Positions 20,519-31,898 of a DNA stretch of 64,000 nucleotides are shown here, in pieces. Both the position numbers and the translations under genes were made by a program. Location: NCBI GenBank assembly GCA_907163375.1, contig CAJQUW010007798.1, forward strand, positions 248,001-312,000, read 5' to 3'. The DNA comes from Prostheceraeus crozeri. Taxonomy: Eukaryota > Platyhelminthes > Polycladida > Euryleptidae. The notes beneath the pieces were generated by a model. The model had not been told where the DNA came from. It did no database searches and saw nothing but the letters and a program-made list of their open reading frames with translations. Position 1 is the first letter of the stretch; each line of letters starts with the position of its first letter.

Positions 20519-20803
20519 CTACTGTGTGGGCTCCGTGAGAAGCCTTAAGACTTGTTCTACGCTATGTTTGCGCGCCATCTCTGCAGCCAAGAAAATGAAT
20601 GTGAACAAGGCGTACTGAGCTTGGAGGAGAAGCACTAGGCAAATGATGTTCACGCACAACAAAGCTGTTTTGTTTGACAACTCGAAAGCTGATCGATCCA
20701 ACCGGTGTAGCGCGTGTGCGCTTGTCATGACCATCTGAGGTGAATGAACAAAGTAGAGAAACAGTTGGAATGGATGAAATTGATTCATTGAAAAGAAAAA
20801 CAC
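20519..20803 (-). other. Unassigned open frame with one hydrophobic segment
   Basis: The frame gives a basic start, a hydrophobic stretch (TALLCVNIICLVLLL) and a polar tail ending TEPTQ. A second frame overlaps it and there is no splice or homology support. It could be an exon; equally it may be chance. Confidence 0.15.
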
Positions 20804-21059
20804 TATCTGTGTTTTGCGGCATTCCCAATACCCTCGTACTTAGTGCGAGAGCTACTAAAATAGCTGGAAATTTTGTATGTTCAACTACAACAATAAATCT
20901 CGTTGTCATGACGCTTTCATTAACTTTAACAGAAAATCCGGCAAGCCCCCTACACCCAGAAATATCTCATTTGGACGAACTGCGTGAGATATCTGCCTGA
21001 AAAGTGCAATCATTGTCACAAAATTAACAAGTCTTATTTTGAGTGATTAAATGAATTCC

Positions 21060-21635
21060 TAAAACCAGCAATGCTACGATTGCGGAAGCAAGACCGATAA
21101 GTCTCCTTCCAATTCCCGCAAATCTTGTTGAGAAGGTAACTCTCAAGAATCTCAGAATGAATCCAACCTCGTCATTGGGCGAGTTGCAGTTTGGCATCAG
21201 GAGAGGATCATCAACGACACATGCAATAACTGCTGCTCACGATAGTCTCCCTAAGAGTTTTGATGATCCGTGCATTGGAGCGACTATATTTGTCAGCTTC
21301 GATTATTCTAAGGCGTTTGATCGAATTATGCACTTCGATCTTCTCTTGAAGGTTAAGGATGTGGGTCTGCCAACCGGTTTTGTTCTATTTCTGAGGAATC
21401 ATTTGTCTAATCGTCAGCAACGTGCACAGTTTCAAGGTTCTACAACTGTTCTTAGGGTGGTAACCAGTGGGATTCCTCAGGGTTCCCTTCTCGGTCCGTA
21501 TTTGTTTAGACTTTATATATCTTCTCTCCTTCCACTGAATTCGGCTACTTGCATGGTTAAAGTACGTGGACGATGTGTGTCTAGCATTCGGCATACGAAA
21601 GGAAAAGGCATAACGAAGACATTGAGATCTTAATA
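21060..21635 (+). mobile_element. LINE fragment with RT palm
   Basis: The frame shows RPISLLPI upstream of the Met at 21157, then ELQFGIRRGSSTTHAI, FVSFDYSKAFDRIMH and TSGIPQGSLLGPYLF. These are consecutive RT motifs of CR1/Jockey-type LINEs. It is cut before the YADD motif and followed by a low-complexity CTTATTTCTCTTATT stretch. Confidence 0.75.
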
Positions 21636-21639
21636 TTCT

Positions 21640-22975
21640 CTTATTTCTCTTATTCTCTTATTTCTTCTCGTTCAGGCGAAACTCATTTGCAACAAGATTG
21701 CATACATTATAATTGCATACTTGTCTCCTTCCACTCTTCCTTCTGGTCGAGTATCAGTGCCTTTCTGTAGGACTACCACCTGACGCGATGCCTTTTTGCC
21801 ACATTGTTCAGTCCCTCACTTTCTATGACTAACTTTTGCGTACTTACTTTTCTTTCATGTAACTTGCCTTGAACTTTATGTAGCATTTATACATTTTTTG
21901 TTCACATTATTGATTCAATAAGCGCATCTCTCTCTCATTTCGCCGGCATTTTTGCAAATCAAAAATACCCATAAGTTTTCACATTGTCATCGTTTTCTCG
22001 AGCAATCTTATCTCAGTTTTTAACATCTCCAAAAGTCTGAATTAATTAAGATGCGGTATAGAAGAGAGGACACTTCGAAGCAAGAAGTAGAATTGAAAGA
22101 TGGAATAAGTGAACCTCTTAAGTTGGAATGGTGAATCTAGAAAAAGATAATGTGAGTTTGATTATTTCGTGGATTAATTTCGTGCTTTTGAATTTGACAT
22201 ATCTACTGAATTTTGACAATGCTTTCTTGAGGTTCAAATTAAAGTCGACTTCGCTAACGTGTGAAAATGTTATGATTTTATTCGCTTCAGCGTGTTTAAG
22301 TTCCCATCTGATGTTAATCCTATGAAAATCCACAATGGACGTCTGAAAGAAGATGAGAGAAACGGGAATAGCTAGCGTGAGCTTTGTTAATTCGTTCATT
22401 TTCAGGTTGTTCATTGCCACAAATTCGCTTGCTTCAACTCATGTTGCTCATCCAATCCATTAGTTTTGAAATTGCGTTGCTTGAGGCTCGATTGGCACAA
22501 ACTTCTGTCAAGTATATTCATTAACTAATATGTTCATTTATGGAAGTCCTCAAAAGGCATGATGCGAATAGCTGCTTCAGAGTGGTGATGAGCTTGAAAA
22601 GTGCACCGATAAACAGCGATTTCCTGTGTCATGCTGATTTCGGTATTAGCTGCATGATCTGGTAGCTAGTTGGCTAAGTTCAAGTGAGTTGAATATGTAG
22701 TTTCTTGTAGCTTGGTTTTACTCCAGATTTGCAATTAGCAAGTTTGGTGAAATTTCGACAGGTATTCAATAAATATCACCATGAACGCACTACTGGCAAA
22801 TCGCCTAAGTTAGTGCTGCAATAATTAATAAATGCTGCTTTTTGCAAACACAGTGTTTTTGCAACGCAGTGAAAACTATTGAAATAAATGACGTGATTAA
22901 ATTAGGCCTATGGGTCACAAAAAAGATGATCCACAAATTTTCAAGATCGTGAATCTTCTTAAACAGAGGAAGCGA
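21640..22975. other. Intronic sequence; nothing recognised
   Basis: The long minus-strand frame 22420-22118 has no motif I recognise. Confidence 0.35.
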
Positions 22976-22979
22976 AGGC

Positions 22980-23275
22980 AATAGTAGGAAATCTGGCAAG
23001 AACTGTATCTGAATTGTTGCAGACATATCCTTCAGAAGGAGCAGTAACTTCTATGCAGACAAGAAGTAGAATTTCACCGTGGAACATAGTGATGAGCTCG
23101 GATCTCATCTTCGACTTACGTATTTGCGTTTGCCTGTGTATCCACCTACTTCAGTCGAGGCGGAGAAAGCGCTTTCCATCGGTCGTTTCATTTTGAAGAA
23201 AGTTTCGCGGGAGTCTGCGAGACAAAAGCTATTAAATGTATATCTGTTGCATTCGCTCAAATCAAAGAAATTTGA
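22980..23275 (+). pseudogene. hAT-type transposase C-terminal relic
   Basis: The frame gives LRLPVYPPTSVEAEKALSIG followed by RFILKKVSRESARQKLLNVY, the shape of the hAT dimerisation segment (prolines, then VExExAxS, then a K/R-rich helix). Upstream sequence is frame-broken. A foldback element begins directly after it at 23281. Confidence 0.45.
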
Positions 23276-23280
23276 CGCTG

Positions 23281-23755
23281 GTAAGGTTGAAGGATTCCCA
23301 TTGGAATCTAATGGTAAAATTCAAGAGATATCTATGGATTGTGAAACACTTGTCAATTTTCCTACATTTTCTTTTGCAGAAAAGAAACTATTTATCTGAA
23401 TGCCATGAGATTTGAAACATGATTGAGTTCAGAACACCAATTGCGATATAAAATTTGAAGTGATTCACATAATTCAGATGATTCAGATGTTTGAGAGCCT
23501 CTAAAAAATGAGCAAAATCACCAAAATTAAGTCAAAACATGAAATTTACTCATTTTGTATTTACTCACAATCCATACATATTTCCTGAATTTTACCATTA
23601 GATTCCAATGGGAATCCTTCAACCTTACCTATAGCCGAAAGCGACTGGCTGTGACACTCAAGAATTTGATTTTTGTATTCAGCGTTTCAAGATCTACAAA
23701 TCCATGCTATTAAGCCATCTGTGCGAGATTTCAGGAGGAAAGTGTCAGAAGCTCC
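23281..23755. mobile_element. Foldback element copy 1, left outer arm missing
   Basis: The inner inverted repeat of about 60 bp (GGTTGAAGGATTCCCATTGG and its inverse) spans 23281-23345 and 23565-23629. The right outer arm runs on to about 23755. Comparison with the copy at 27990-28410 shows the outer arm belongs to the terminal repeat, so the full element had inverted repeats of roughly 180-200 bp. Confidence 0.75.
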
Positions 23756-23759
23756 CGGA

Positions 23760-24895
23760 CTATCTGTAAAAAGTAGATGGTCGTGGTGGTCGGAACAGCT
23801 TCCAGGATCCTCTCGTACGCAAAGGGACACGTGATCCCCATCTACACGCCGATTGAGAACTCAAATACATAGGTGAGAGGATTTTCCTTCATCAATGACT
23901 TATACACGATCATTATGAAGTTGCATAAAGTACACAACTCGGGATTGCGGGCGCTTATTGTCTGTGTAACTGAGTGCAAAGATGCGGCGAGCATTGGTCT
24001 TGTTGTCTTGATAGTTTACATTACTGACACACTCCTTTTTCAAGGCGCCATTCGGTCGGTCGGTACGGTGAGACCACAGACGAGAGTGAAAGAGTAATTG
24101 TATAACCAAGCCCTGTTCTAATTGAACAAGGTTGCAGGGTTTTTAACGGACAACTGAACACAATTTGTGCAGTTCTAAATTCAAATGTGTAGTTGCTTTT
24201 CTTGATCTTTGCACTTGAAAAATTGTAATCAGGAAAATAAGTAAATTACAAACGTTGCAGAAAGTGGAACGGATGTAAAGATATGAATGACAATTACATA
24301 ACTTTCGTTGGAGTAAATAAATACTAAGACTATTTGTTGAAAATTGAAGTTTTCAAAAAGACTGACCTACACGATTGCTAGTCAAATATAAGACTTAAAT
24401 ATTAATTGCACAAAGATCTAGGTGCACCTTTGGAGAGTGTTTGCCCTATAGCCTACATCAGTGCGACAGTATTTTTGTTTGGAGGCCAAGGTGATTGCAG
24501 TGAGTTGCTACTGCCACTGCCTTTATGAATTGGGAATTGCAAAACCAATACATGTACATGCGGTTCTAGCAGGGAACATAATGTAGGCCCCTACATGTAC
24601 ATGTAATTCAAGCAGAGAAAGTGTTAGCCAGTCATGAAACATATTTTGTGGGAGACAGAGTCATTGAAAAAGGTAATTTTTTAAATGTACATGCATGCCA
24701 TGACTCGTAACTTGCAAGCTTTGTATGTTGCATTGAATCATATAGCTCAAAGGTGGGCAAACGTTTCTAGTAGCTGACTACATCATGGGTTTGATTAGCT
24801 TTGTGGTCAGCTAATTCTGTAGGCTAGAAATCAGAATCGTTGAAATGACAATGCTGTGAGGAGTAGATCTATCCAACTTTTTAACAAAATATAAA
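23760..24895. other. Intronic sequence; nothing recognised
   Basis: Contains TACATGTACATG-type palindromic words at 24550-24605 and 24685. Confidence 0.4.
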
Positions 24896-24899
24896 AATC

Positions 24900-25735
24900 A
24901 AAAGAAGATGCTTAATGCTTAAGATGCTGATGATTTTACTTTGTGTTCGCCTATTGTTAAAGGCACGAATTCTAGTCCACTCGAACAAGCTGTTTCAAAA
25001 GTTAGCACTTGGTGCGTTGGAAATCATATGAAAATCCAGATAAATAAATGTCAACAATTATTTGTAACTCGGTCCAGACATTTTGAGTGCAACTCATACA
25101 TTTTGAAAGATATTAAATGCTGTAAAACCATGCGTGTGCTTGGTGTTACCATCGATTCCACTCTCTCTTGGAATGAACATATTTCTGGAATCTGTAAGAG
25201 CGCCTCATCTAAATTGTTTGCTTTGCGGCAGCTCAAACCATTTTTGTCAAAGAAAGATCTGTGTAACGTCTATTTCTCGTGCGTTAGAAGTTTGTTGGAA
25301 TACTGCGCGCCATTATTTGCCAATTTATCAGAAACACAGGCCATCAAATTAGAGAGAATGCAAAACCGCTGCCACAGATTAATTTGCTCCGACAATTGTG
25401 ATTGCTCTTTTTTTGTTCCGCTAGCATATCGACGTTTAGTTCAGGGTTTCCGGTTATTTCAGAACATTTCTTTGGACGTATCTCACCCTTTACATGATCT
25501 TGTACCACCAAAACTTCCTGTGTCGAAACATTTTCGTATTCCATTATGTGAAAGTTCTTTGCGTCAAGATTGCTTTTTTGTTTACATGGCTAAGTTATTT
25601 AACAGTGGTTTTCGTTTGAGTTAATTTTGTTATTGTTGTAAAATGTTACTTGACTCATGACTTGTATTTTATGTTCAATCTCTCGATTTTTATTTGAGGT
25701 ATTTGAAATAAACGTTATCTTATCTTATCTTAATG
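24900..25735 (+). mobile_element. LINE 3' end with (TTATC)n tail
   Basis: It starts near the catalytic ADDFT motif and runs open for 227 codons (24941-25624): KIQINKCQQLF, MRVLGVTIDSTLSWNEHIS, LLEYCAPLF and LERMQNRCHRLI are successive ORF2 landmarks of CR1/L2-type LINEs. After the stop come AAATAAACG and CTTATCTTATCTTA, a simple-repeat 3' tail that marks the true end. It is 5'-truncated, which is usual for LINE insertions, and is the best preserved ORF2 end here. Confidence 0.8.
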
Positions 25736-26339
25736 AATGAATGACGAATTTTATTATAAAAGGCATATGTTTTCACAAAACTTCAAGGCCTTCGCACAAT
25801 AATGGATGGTAAAAAATGATCGTAAAAACAGTAAAAAAATGTAGCAGTCATTCACGTGAGAAAAAAGTCTTTAGCAGCAACTTTGAAGGGACTTAGAGTT
25901 CCTTGAGAGGTGACGGAAGACGGAAGGTTGTTCCACGCTTGTGAGGTGTGTTGTTATCGAAAACGATGCCTAACCAAAATTTTAACCTGTGATTTGTTTT
26001 ACGATTTCCAAACTATTCTGTTCTAATTGAAGCGCATGCTTTGGGACTATTCCACAAGTTAAGCATTGGGATAAACATAGAGTTTCCAGAAATATCAACC
26101 ATGCACAGAAATTGTACCCACAAGTCTGGAAGATTTCGGAAATCTCAAATACTTGCTTTAATCCGTGGGAAATATTGCAAAAGTACCGGCAGTCTTTTAA
26201 CAAAGGAAATCTATTGATCTATAACGATATCTGTATTGAAAACATTTTACAAAATCTAGGTTAATACCCAACGAATTGGGAAACAGACACACTGCTAAAA
26301 AATCTATAATGTTGTTTATACGATGCGTCAGGGTTGAAA

Positions 26340-26960
26340 CCGGCCGAGGCCGACAAGAATTTATCGTGGAATCCACATGTCGAACATGTGTACAAGAAAA
26401 TAAAACCGAGACTTTGTTTACTTCAGTAGAAAAAATTATACTTGTCACCCTTTGCTCGCCTTAAATTTTCTGAGTCGTTCATCCTAACACATTTAGATCA
26501 TTGTGTTCCTTTTTGGGGTAATAGATGTGCCTTTAATTCGGCACGTCTAGGTAGACTTGCTGGCAAATTAATGAGTCTCATTTTGGATGTTCGCTACACA
26601 GACAACGTTTCTAAAATGGAATTATTCATAGAAGTTTGCTGGCTCCCACTTAACGATCAGGCTTAAGGTAGAACCAGTATTCAAGTCTACTAATCCTTGC
26701 ATGCCATGACTCCGTCTTATCTGACCGAGATCCTTTTGTACGGTTAACAACACGGAAACTGCGCTAAAAACAGTGATACTGAAGACTTCATATTCCTTTC
26801 AGCCGATTCGCACTGAGTTCATCCTCTTTCGGTGATCGGCCTATTGTTACTATGAATTGCCTCTCAACATGCGTCAGGCAGATACCCTGAAAGAATTCAA
26901 GAAATTGTGCTATGACTTTTGTCTTCAATGTTGTTTTGATTATTTGTGTTACTCTTAACG
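26340..26960 (+). mobile_element. L2/CR1-like LINE fragment
   Basis: NLSWNPHVEHVYKKIKPRLC then LSPFARLKFSESFILTHLDH matches the element at 40.5-40.8 kb (LSHFARLKFASGFIFSH), so both belong to one family. Stops and frameshifts are frequent. Confidence 0.6.
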
Positions 26961-26964
26961 GTCC

Positions 26965-27985
26965 CTGGCTGTACATCGCCATTCTGTTGTCGACCACATT
27001 GAAACTTGTGCCCACAGAATTAGATAGGTCGTCTCTTCTTCCGTTTGACTAGAAGGGAAACATTGGAACATGTAACGTAAATGAAATGGCACAATCTGCT
27101 GACTAAATGCCATAGCAATCGAACAATGAGCAGCCAGTTCAACATTAAACACGTCAAATTGTGCAAAGTTTCAGTGACTGTCATCAACCGGATCACACAG
27201 CAAAGCATAGAAATAGATTGTTGTTTATCTGAAGTTGACTAGAATGGAAATTCACTGAAGGTCGCGGCACATTCGGGGGAACTAAGTTGGGGCATGAAAA
27301 ACCAATGAAAAGCTTAGAATTGCGCATGTGACTGATTCTAACCCAATCATACAGCCGGTGACAAGCGAATCTAAGTGAAAATGCGTGCGATTTTTGTGCC
27401 ACTATTGTGTATTGCATGAAGCTTTACTTCCATTCTAGAGGTTTTATTGTTATCAATTTCTATGCAGCAAAGAGACACAGACCATGTCAAGTTCTGCAGA
27501 GAAGTTTGTGAACGTTTTTTCGTCCGCCTGCTAACTTTTTTCGAAATGATCGGAGGACCCAACATTATTGAGAAAACTTTTGCGCAATGATATGAATTCT
27601 TCGAATCTGAAGGAGTCATGGCGATCGGAGCATTTTGAAGGAATTCAGAGCAATCCGCAAGCGACCCACGACTATTTTTCCTATCTCCGTAAGGTATTAA
27701 AAGTTTCTTTTTGCCCACTTATTAAGTTCCTGCATGTGCCATCTGTTTGAATCAGCTTGCACATCTAGCAAAGTGATACGATTAAACAATCTAATTCTGT
27801 GCTTGTGCCATACCTAATGTACATCGAGGATAAATAAAGCTTTCTCTTTCTTTCTTTATTCATTGATCAAATTATAGTAAAAAAATTTTCTAACGATTCC
27901 CCCAATTTTGGGCCTGAGGTAGTTTTTCAGAAAAACCATTATCAAAGTATAAATAACTTCGCACTGTCAATTGATACATAGCGGA
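26965..27985. other. Intronic sequence; nothing recognised
   Basis: Ends in a TTTCTTTCTTTATT low-complexity stretch near 27845. Confidence 0.4.
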
Positions 27986-27989
27986 ATTC

Positions 27990-28410
27990 ATTAGAACGGG
28001 AGCTACTGAAACTTTCTTCCTGAATTCTCGCACAAATGGCTTAATAGCATGGATTTGTAGATCTTGAAACGCTGAATACAAAAATCAAATTCTTGAGTGT
28101 CACAGCAAGTCGCTTTCGGCTGTAGGTAAGGTTGAAGGATTCCCATTGGAATCTAATAGTAAAATTCAAGAGATATCTATGGATTGTGAAACACTTGTCA
28201 ATTTTCCTACATTTTCTTTTGCAGAAAAGAAACTATTTATCTGAATGCCATGAGATTTGAAACATGATTGAGTTCAGAACATCAACTTCGATATAAAAGT
28301 TGAAGTGATTCACATAATTCAGATGATTCAGATGTCTGAGAGCCTCTAAAAAATGAGCAAAATCGCCAAAATTAAGTCAAAACATGAAATTTACTCATTT
28401 TGTATAAAGT
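27990..28410. mobile_element. Foldback element copy 2, right part missing
   Basis: 27990-28125 is the inverse of 23630-23755 (outer arm). 28126-28410 repeats 23281-23565 in direct orientation with only scattered differences. The right inverted repeat is replaced by an AT microsatellite and the end of the Penelope-like element. Confidence 0.75.
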
Positions 28411-28422
28411 AGTATTATGAAG

Positions 28423-28429
<7 letters not shown>

Positions 28430-28506
<77 letters not shown>
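28430..28506. repeat. (AT)n microsatellite
   Basis: About 75 bp of uninterrupted TA dinucleotide between foldback copy 2 and the 3' end of the Penelope-like element. Confidence 0.95.
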
Positions 28507-28510
<4 letters not shown>

Positions 28511-29393
28511 AAAAGAGAAAGTCGAGGCTTCAATGGAAAGTAATTTATTCGCAAACATGTTTTACCAGCTGTGCTGGCTTCTCAATGCGATTAAATGAAT
28601 GAATATACCAGCAAATCAATTCAAAATAATCAGATATCACCTTAACAAAAACATCATCATGATGTTAAACCAGGCTTGCCGTGGGAATTGATTTTGAATT
28701 CCCATTCCCACGGGATTTTTGATGGGAATTCCCATTCCCACGGGATTTTTCAGTATTTCCCATCAGAACTCCCATGGCTCATTACTCTTCCTGTATACGG
28801 TTTATGGTTCTCTTCTTTCGGACTACAAATCGATTAACGGATTTTCGTAATTGAACTGATGAGATTAAGCGCTTTTAGTTGACCTATCTTTTGGATGAAA
28901 AAGTATTGGCATATCAGTCTATCTTATTTTGTAATTTCCAAAATTTGCAAGTTTTTACTAATTATCAAAAATATCTATCATTTTGTTTCAGGGATTAGTC
29001 AATCAATAAAGACGACTTCATCGAAATAGTCTTCGATTACATATAGGCCTATACATACACATATTCGCATGTCTATTCACTCTGATTCACTTCATGCGGT
29101 GCCGTACTTGTGATGAACATGGCAAACTTCTAGCTCATCGCAATATCGTATTTAAGTTTACAATACAAGTACAGTGCCTGTATACAGGCAATGAAGTCAA
29201 TACTTCGACTACGCATATTTCTATGATTTATCAACAGAAAACAACTACTGATTTATGAATATGTGATAATACGCTCGCTCGCATCCCATGTATTTAGGTA
29301 CGGTGTAATTCCAATTCTATCTAACTTTGATGATAAAGCCACAAATGCAAAAAGACCAATTTATATTCGAGAAACAAACGTTCATTGAAAATT

Positions 29394-29885
29394 TGTCCAA
29401 GGATTGACAAACGTTGCTGCTAAAAGGGCATCAAACATTAAAAAATATCAATGGATTGATGAAGGCTACATATTATAAAAACTCTCCAATGTAGGCCCTA
29501 TTATGCATAAAGCAAAGGCCTACGAATGACAGTAGGTACTACAATCTAAGAATAGCAGATCTTCAATAAATTATCAATGGACTAACAACCGTTACTTTGA
29601 GACCCGCGTGATGCCGAATGAAGACCATCGATGGATTAACAAGCGTCACTTTGAAAACCATCAAGGCAAAAGCAAATACTCAAGAAAATATCAATGGATT
29701 AACAAACGCAAAACGCTACCATGCGGCAATGAAGGCTATCAAGAGAATAGCTGATGCTCAGAATAATATCAATGGATTAACAAACGTTTCTACGGGTATG
29801 AAAATCTAGAGAATAGCCGATGCACTAGAAAAATGTCAATGGATTAACAAACGTTGTTATGAAATATATCAAATGAATAACAAAT
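29394..29885. repeat. Array of about 8 sites of a TATCAATGGATTAACAAACG motif
   Basis: Degenerate copies begin near 29394, 29446, 29571, 29625, 29687, 29765, 29832 and 29865, spaced about 35-125 bp. They lie between the transposase stop and the left end of the hAT element. Some spacers are also similar (GAATAGCTGATGCTC-like). In hAT elements subterminal repeated motifs bind transposase; here the motif is longer and further inside than usual. Confidence 0.75.
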
Positions 29886-29909
29886 GTTCATGCAAACCTA
29901 GGAACTGAA

Positions 29910-31898
29910 TTATAATACAGTCTCTAACTTACAAGCATATTTTGTGTAAATCATAGCGCTGAGCTTGTCAGGCTTGAGACTTTTTCGAAGCTTTGATAAG
30001 AGAATCCCCGACTCGCTGAATAGTCTTTCTACAGAAGCCGATGACACTGGGGTGGAAAAAAGAATTTTTGCACACTTTGACAAAAGTCTCATTTGTGGTC
30101 CTTTCTCTTTCCAAAAATCCTCGGTCAGATGTCTGGAGGCCACACGAATGGTCTCAAAAAGCAACATTTCTGTTTCAAGTTGTTCATGAAGCGAAGTCTT
30201 CATGCGCTTTGGGCGTGGAGCAAACAATGTCTCAAACGGATCGCTGGATGTCGAGGGGTCACGTTCCTGGTTATCACTGACTTTGTCCGTGGGGATATCA
30301 GATATATGCATTGAATCAAACAGCTGATTCAAATAGTTCACAACACTCGATTTGAATCCTTGCATCTCCTGCTCCCATTCATTCATGAACACCTGCAATT
30401 CTCGGGTCTTTTTGCTGGAATATCTAAGAGTTTTCACCATATCCAAAGCCGTGTTGCAGACATCAATGCCTGACAAATAACAAGCCGCTTTTGCAAATGA
30501 TGAACCACAATATGGCCACAGCTTCTTTCTCATCTGGTTTCGTAGAAGGCAGCAAGTCTCCCGAGCGATGGCAGGCACTTCTTCACTAATCTGCATTTGG
30601 AACAAGTGAATATCCAAAGTAAGATAGTTCAGGTAAGATAGATGAGAAGTTGGCTCATCAACCTCAACTCTGTCAAAGAAGCACTTGACGGCTTCCATAA
30701 TATCCAACAGAGATTTCAGTGAAGGTAAAGGTGGCAAATGGTCAGATACATGACAGTCTTCTTCTGACAGAAATACAGTGTAGTTGTCCACCGCAGATCG
30801 AAGTCGAGAATGTTGAAAGCGCCATGGGCGAGTCGTGCTTTTATCAGGAATAGCACGCTTCAGTCGCTTCGCATTTTGGTCGCGTACATTATAGAAAGTC
30901 TTGACACAAGTCGACAAGGCATGTTCGGTACAACCAATTCTACCACCCAAGTTCAGCGTCGTTGGATAACGGCCGTCGAACGCTGCGACCATTTTCGGTT
31001 CGTTGTCACTAACTATAAAGATGGGTTGAGAGAGCTTACCCTGTTTTTCATTATCCGGTGCCTTAATGCATTCTTCGAGAATTTTGAAAGTGAACGAAGC
31101 GTCGTGTGGTACATCATCCAAATCACAAATCTTAAGTGGATAACTGAACCAACGCCAATCTTTATCGAGTCCACAAGCAACAATAGCAAAATAAGAAAGT
31201 CGATGTTCATGTCTTCCAGACCAAAAATCAATCATGCATTATACACCAGCATCCGGATCGTTGAGACTGTTTCTAAAATGATGTTGCAACTTCGCATGGG
31301 ATTGCTCTCCCTCAGTCATTAACCCCGATGAAATGTAAGTTCGTCCGATGGAATAGTCATTGATCTTGTTGTTTCTGTGCGTTACCGAAGAAGCAAAGTT
31401 GGCGCAAGAAGATGCAATTTGAGCCATGGCGTTGATGGACACAGTCGGATGGGCACAAACAAGCTTCACTACATGCTGCTGCCATTGTTCTTTTGCTTCT
31501 TTCGGAAGAGGAGGCTTGCTTGTTGATGGAGCACACTGAAAACTTCGGTAAATGGTGAGTTGATTGGACGTCGACGTCGCCGGTGCGCAGTTTTTCTCGA
31601 GATGGCGCCTTATTGCACTGACCCCACTCTGGTTGACCCACTGTCCTCTTGTCTTCTTAAACCAAAGAAACAATTTCTTACAGGCATCACAATAAAAGAA
31701 AGGGGCCAACAATGGTTTCTTGTCGTCTCCTGAGCTCTCGGCAACCGGTGATATGTCCACTTGCACGGCCTTTATCCTCGAATCAAGATTGGCACTACCA
31801 CTGGTTAATGACCTCGGTGGCGGAACAAAAGATACACGAGCAGCAGAAATGTGCTGCTGCAGAGTTTTGTCTACTTCGAAGAACTTGTTCGAAGACAT
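29910..31898 (-). pseudogene. hAT transposase with one in-frame stop
   Basis: It starts at ATG 31898. The N-terminal part (219 codons) has a BED-type zinc finger: FYCDACKKLF, then HLEKNC. An in-frame TAA at 31239-31241 is followed in the same frame by 441 residues beginning MIDFWSGR. The DDE core includes FIVSDNEPKMVAAFDG and IGCTEHALS. The C-terminal hAT dimerisation block is LSKCAKILFSTPVSSASVER then LFSESGILLSKLRKSL. The total of about 660 codons is full length. With only one lesion the copy looks recent. It cuts and pastes the element in the nucleus. Confidence 0.9.

Noticed and set aside
20519..20909. Overlapping hydrophobic frames as a membrane protein gene
   Set aside because: Two frames compete over the same DNA and neither has conservation, start context or splice support; kept only as a low-confidence note.
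28372..28554. Minus-strand frame with a long Ile-Tyr run
   Set aside because: It is the translation of the (AT)n microsatellite.
29618..29809. Plus-strand repetitive peptide (NINGLTN repeats)
   Set aside because: It arises from the DNA motif array inside the hAT element, whose unit spacing is irregular and not kept in frame over the whole array.
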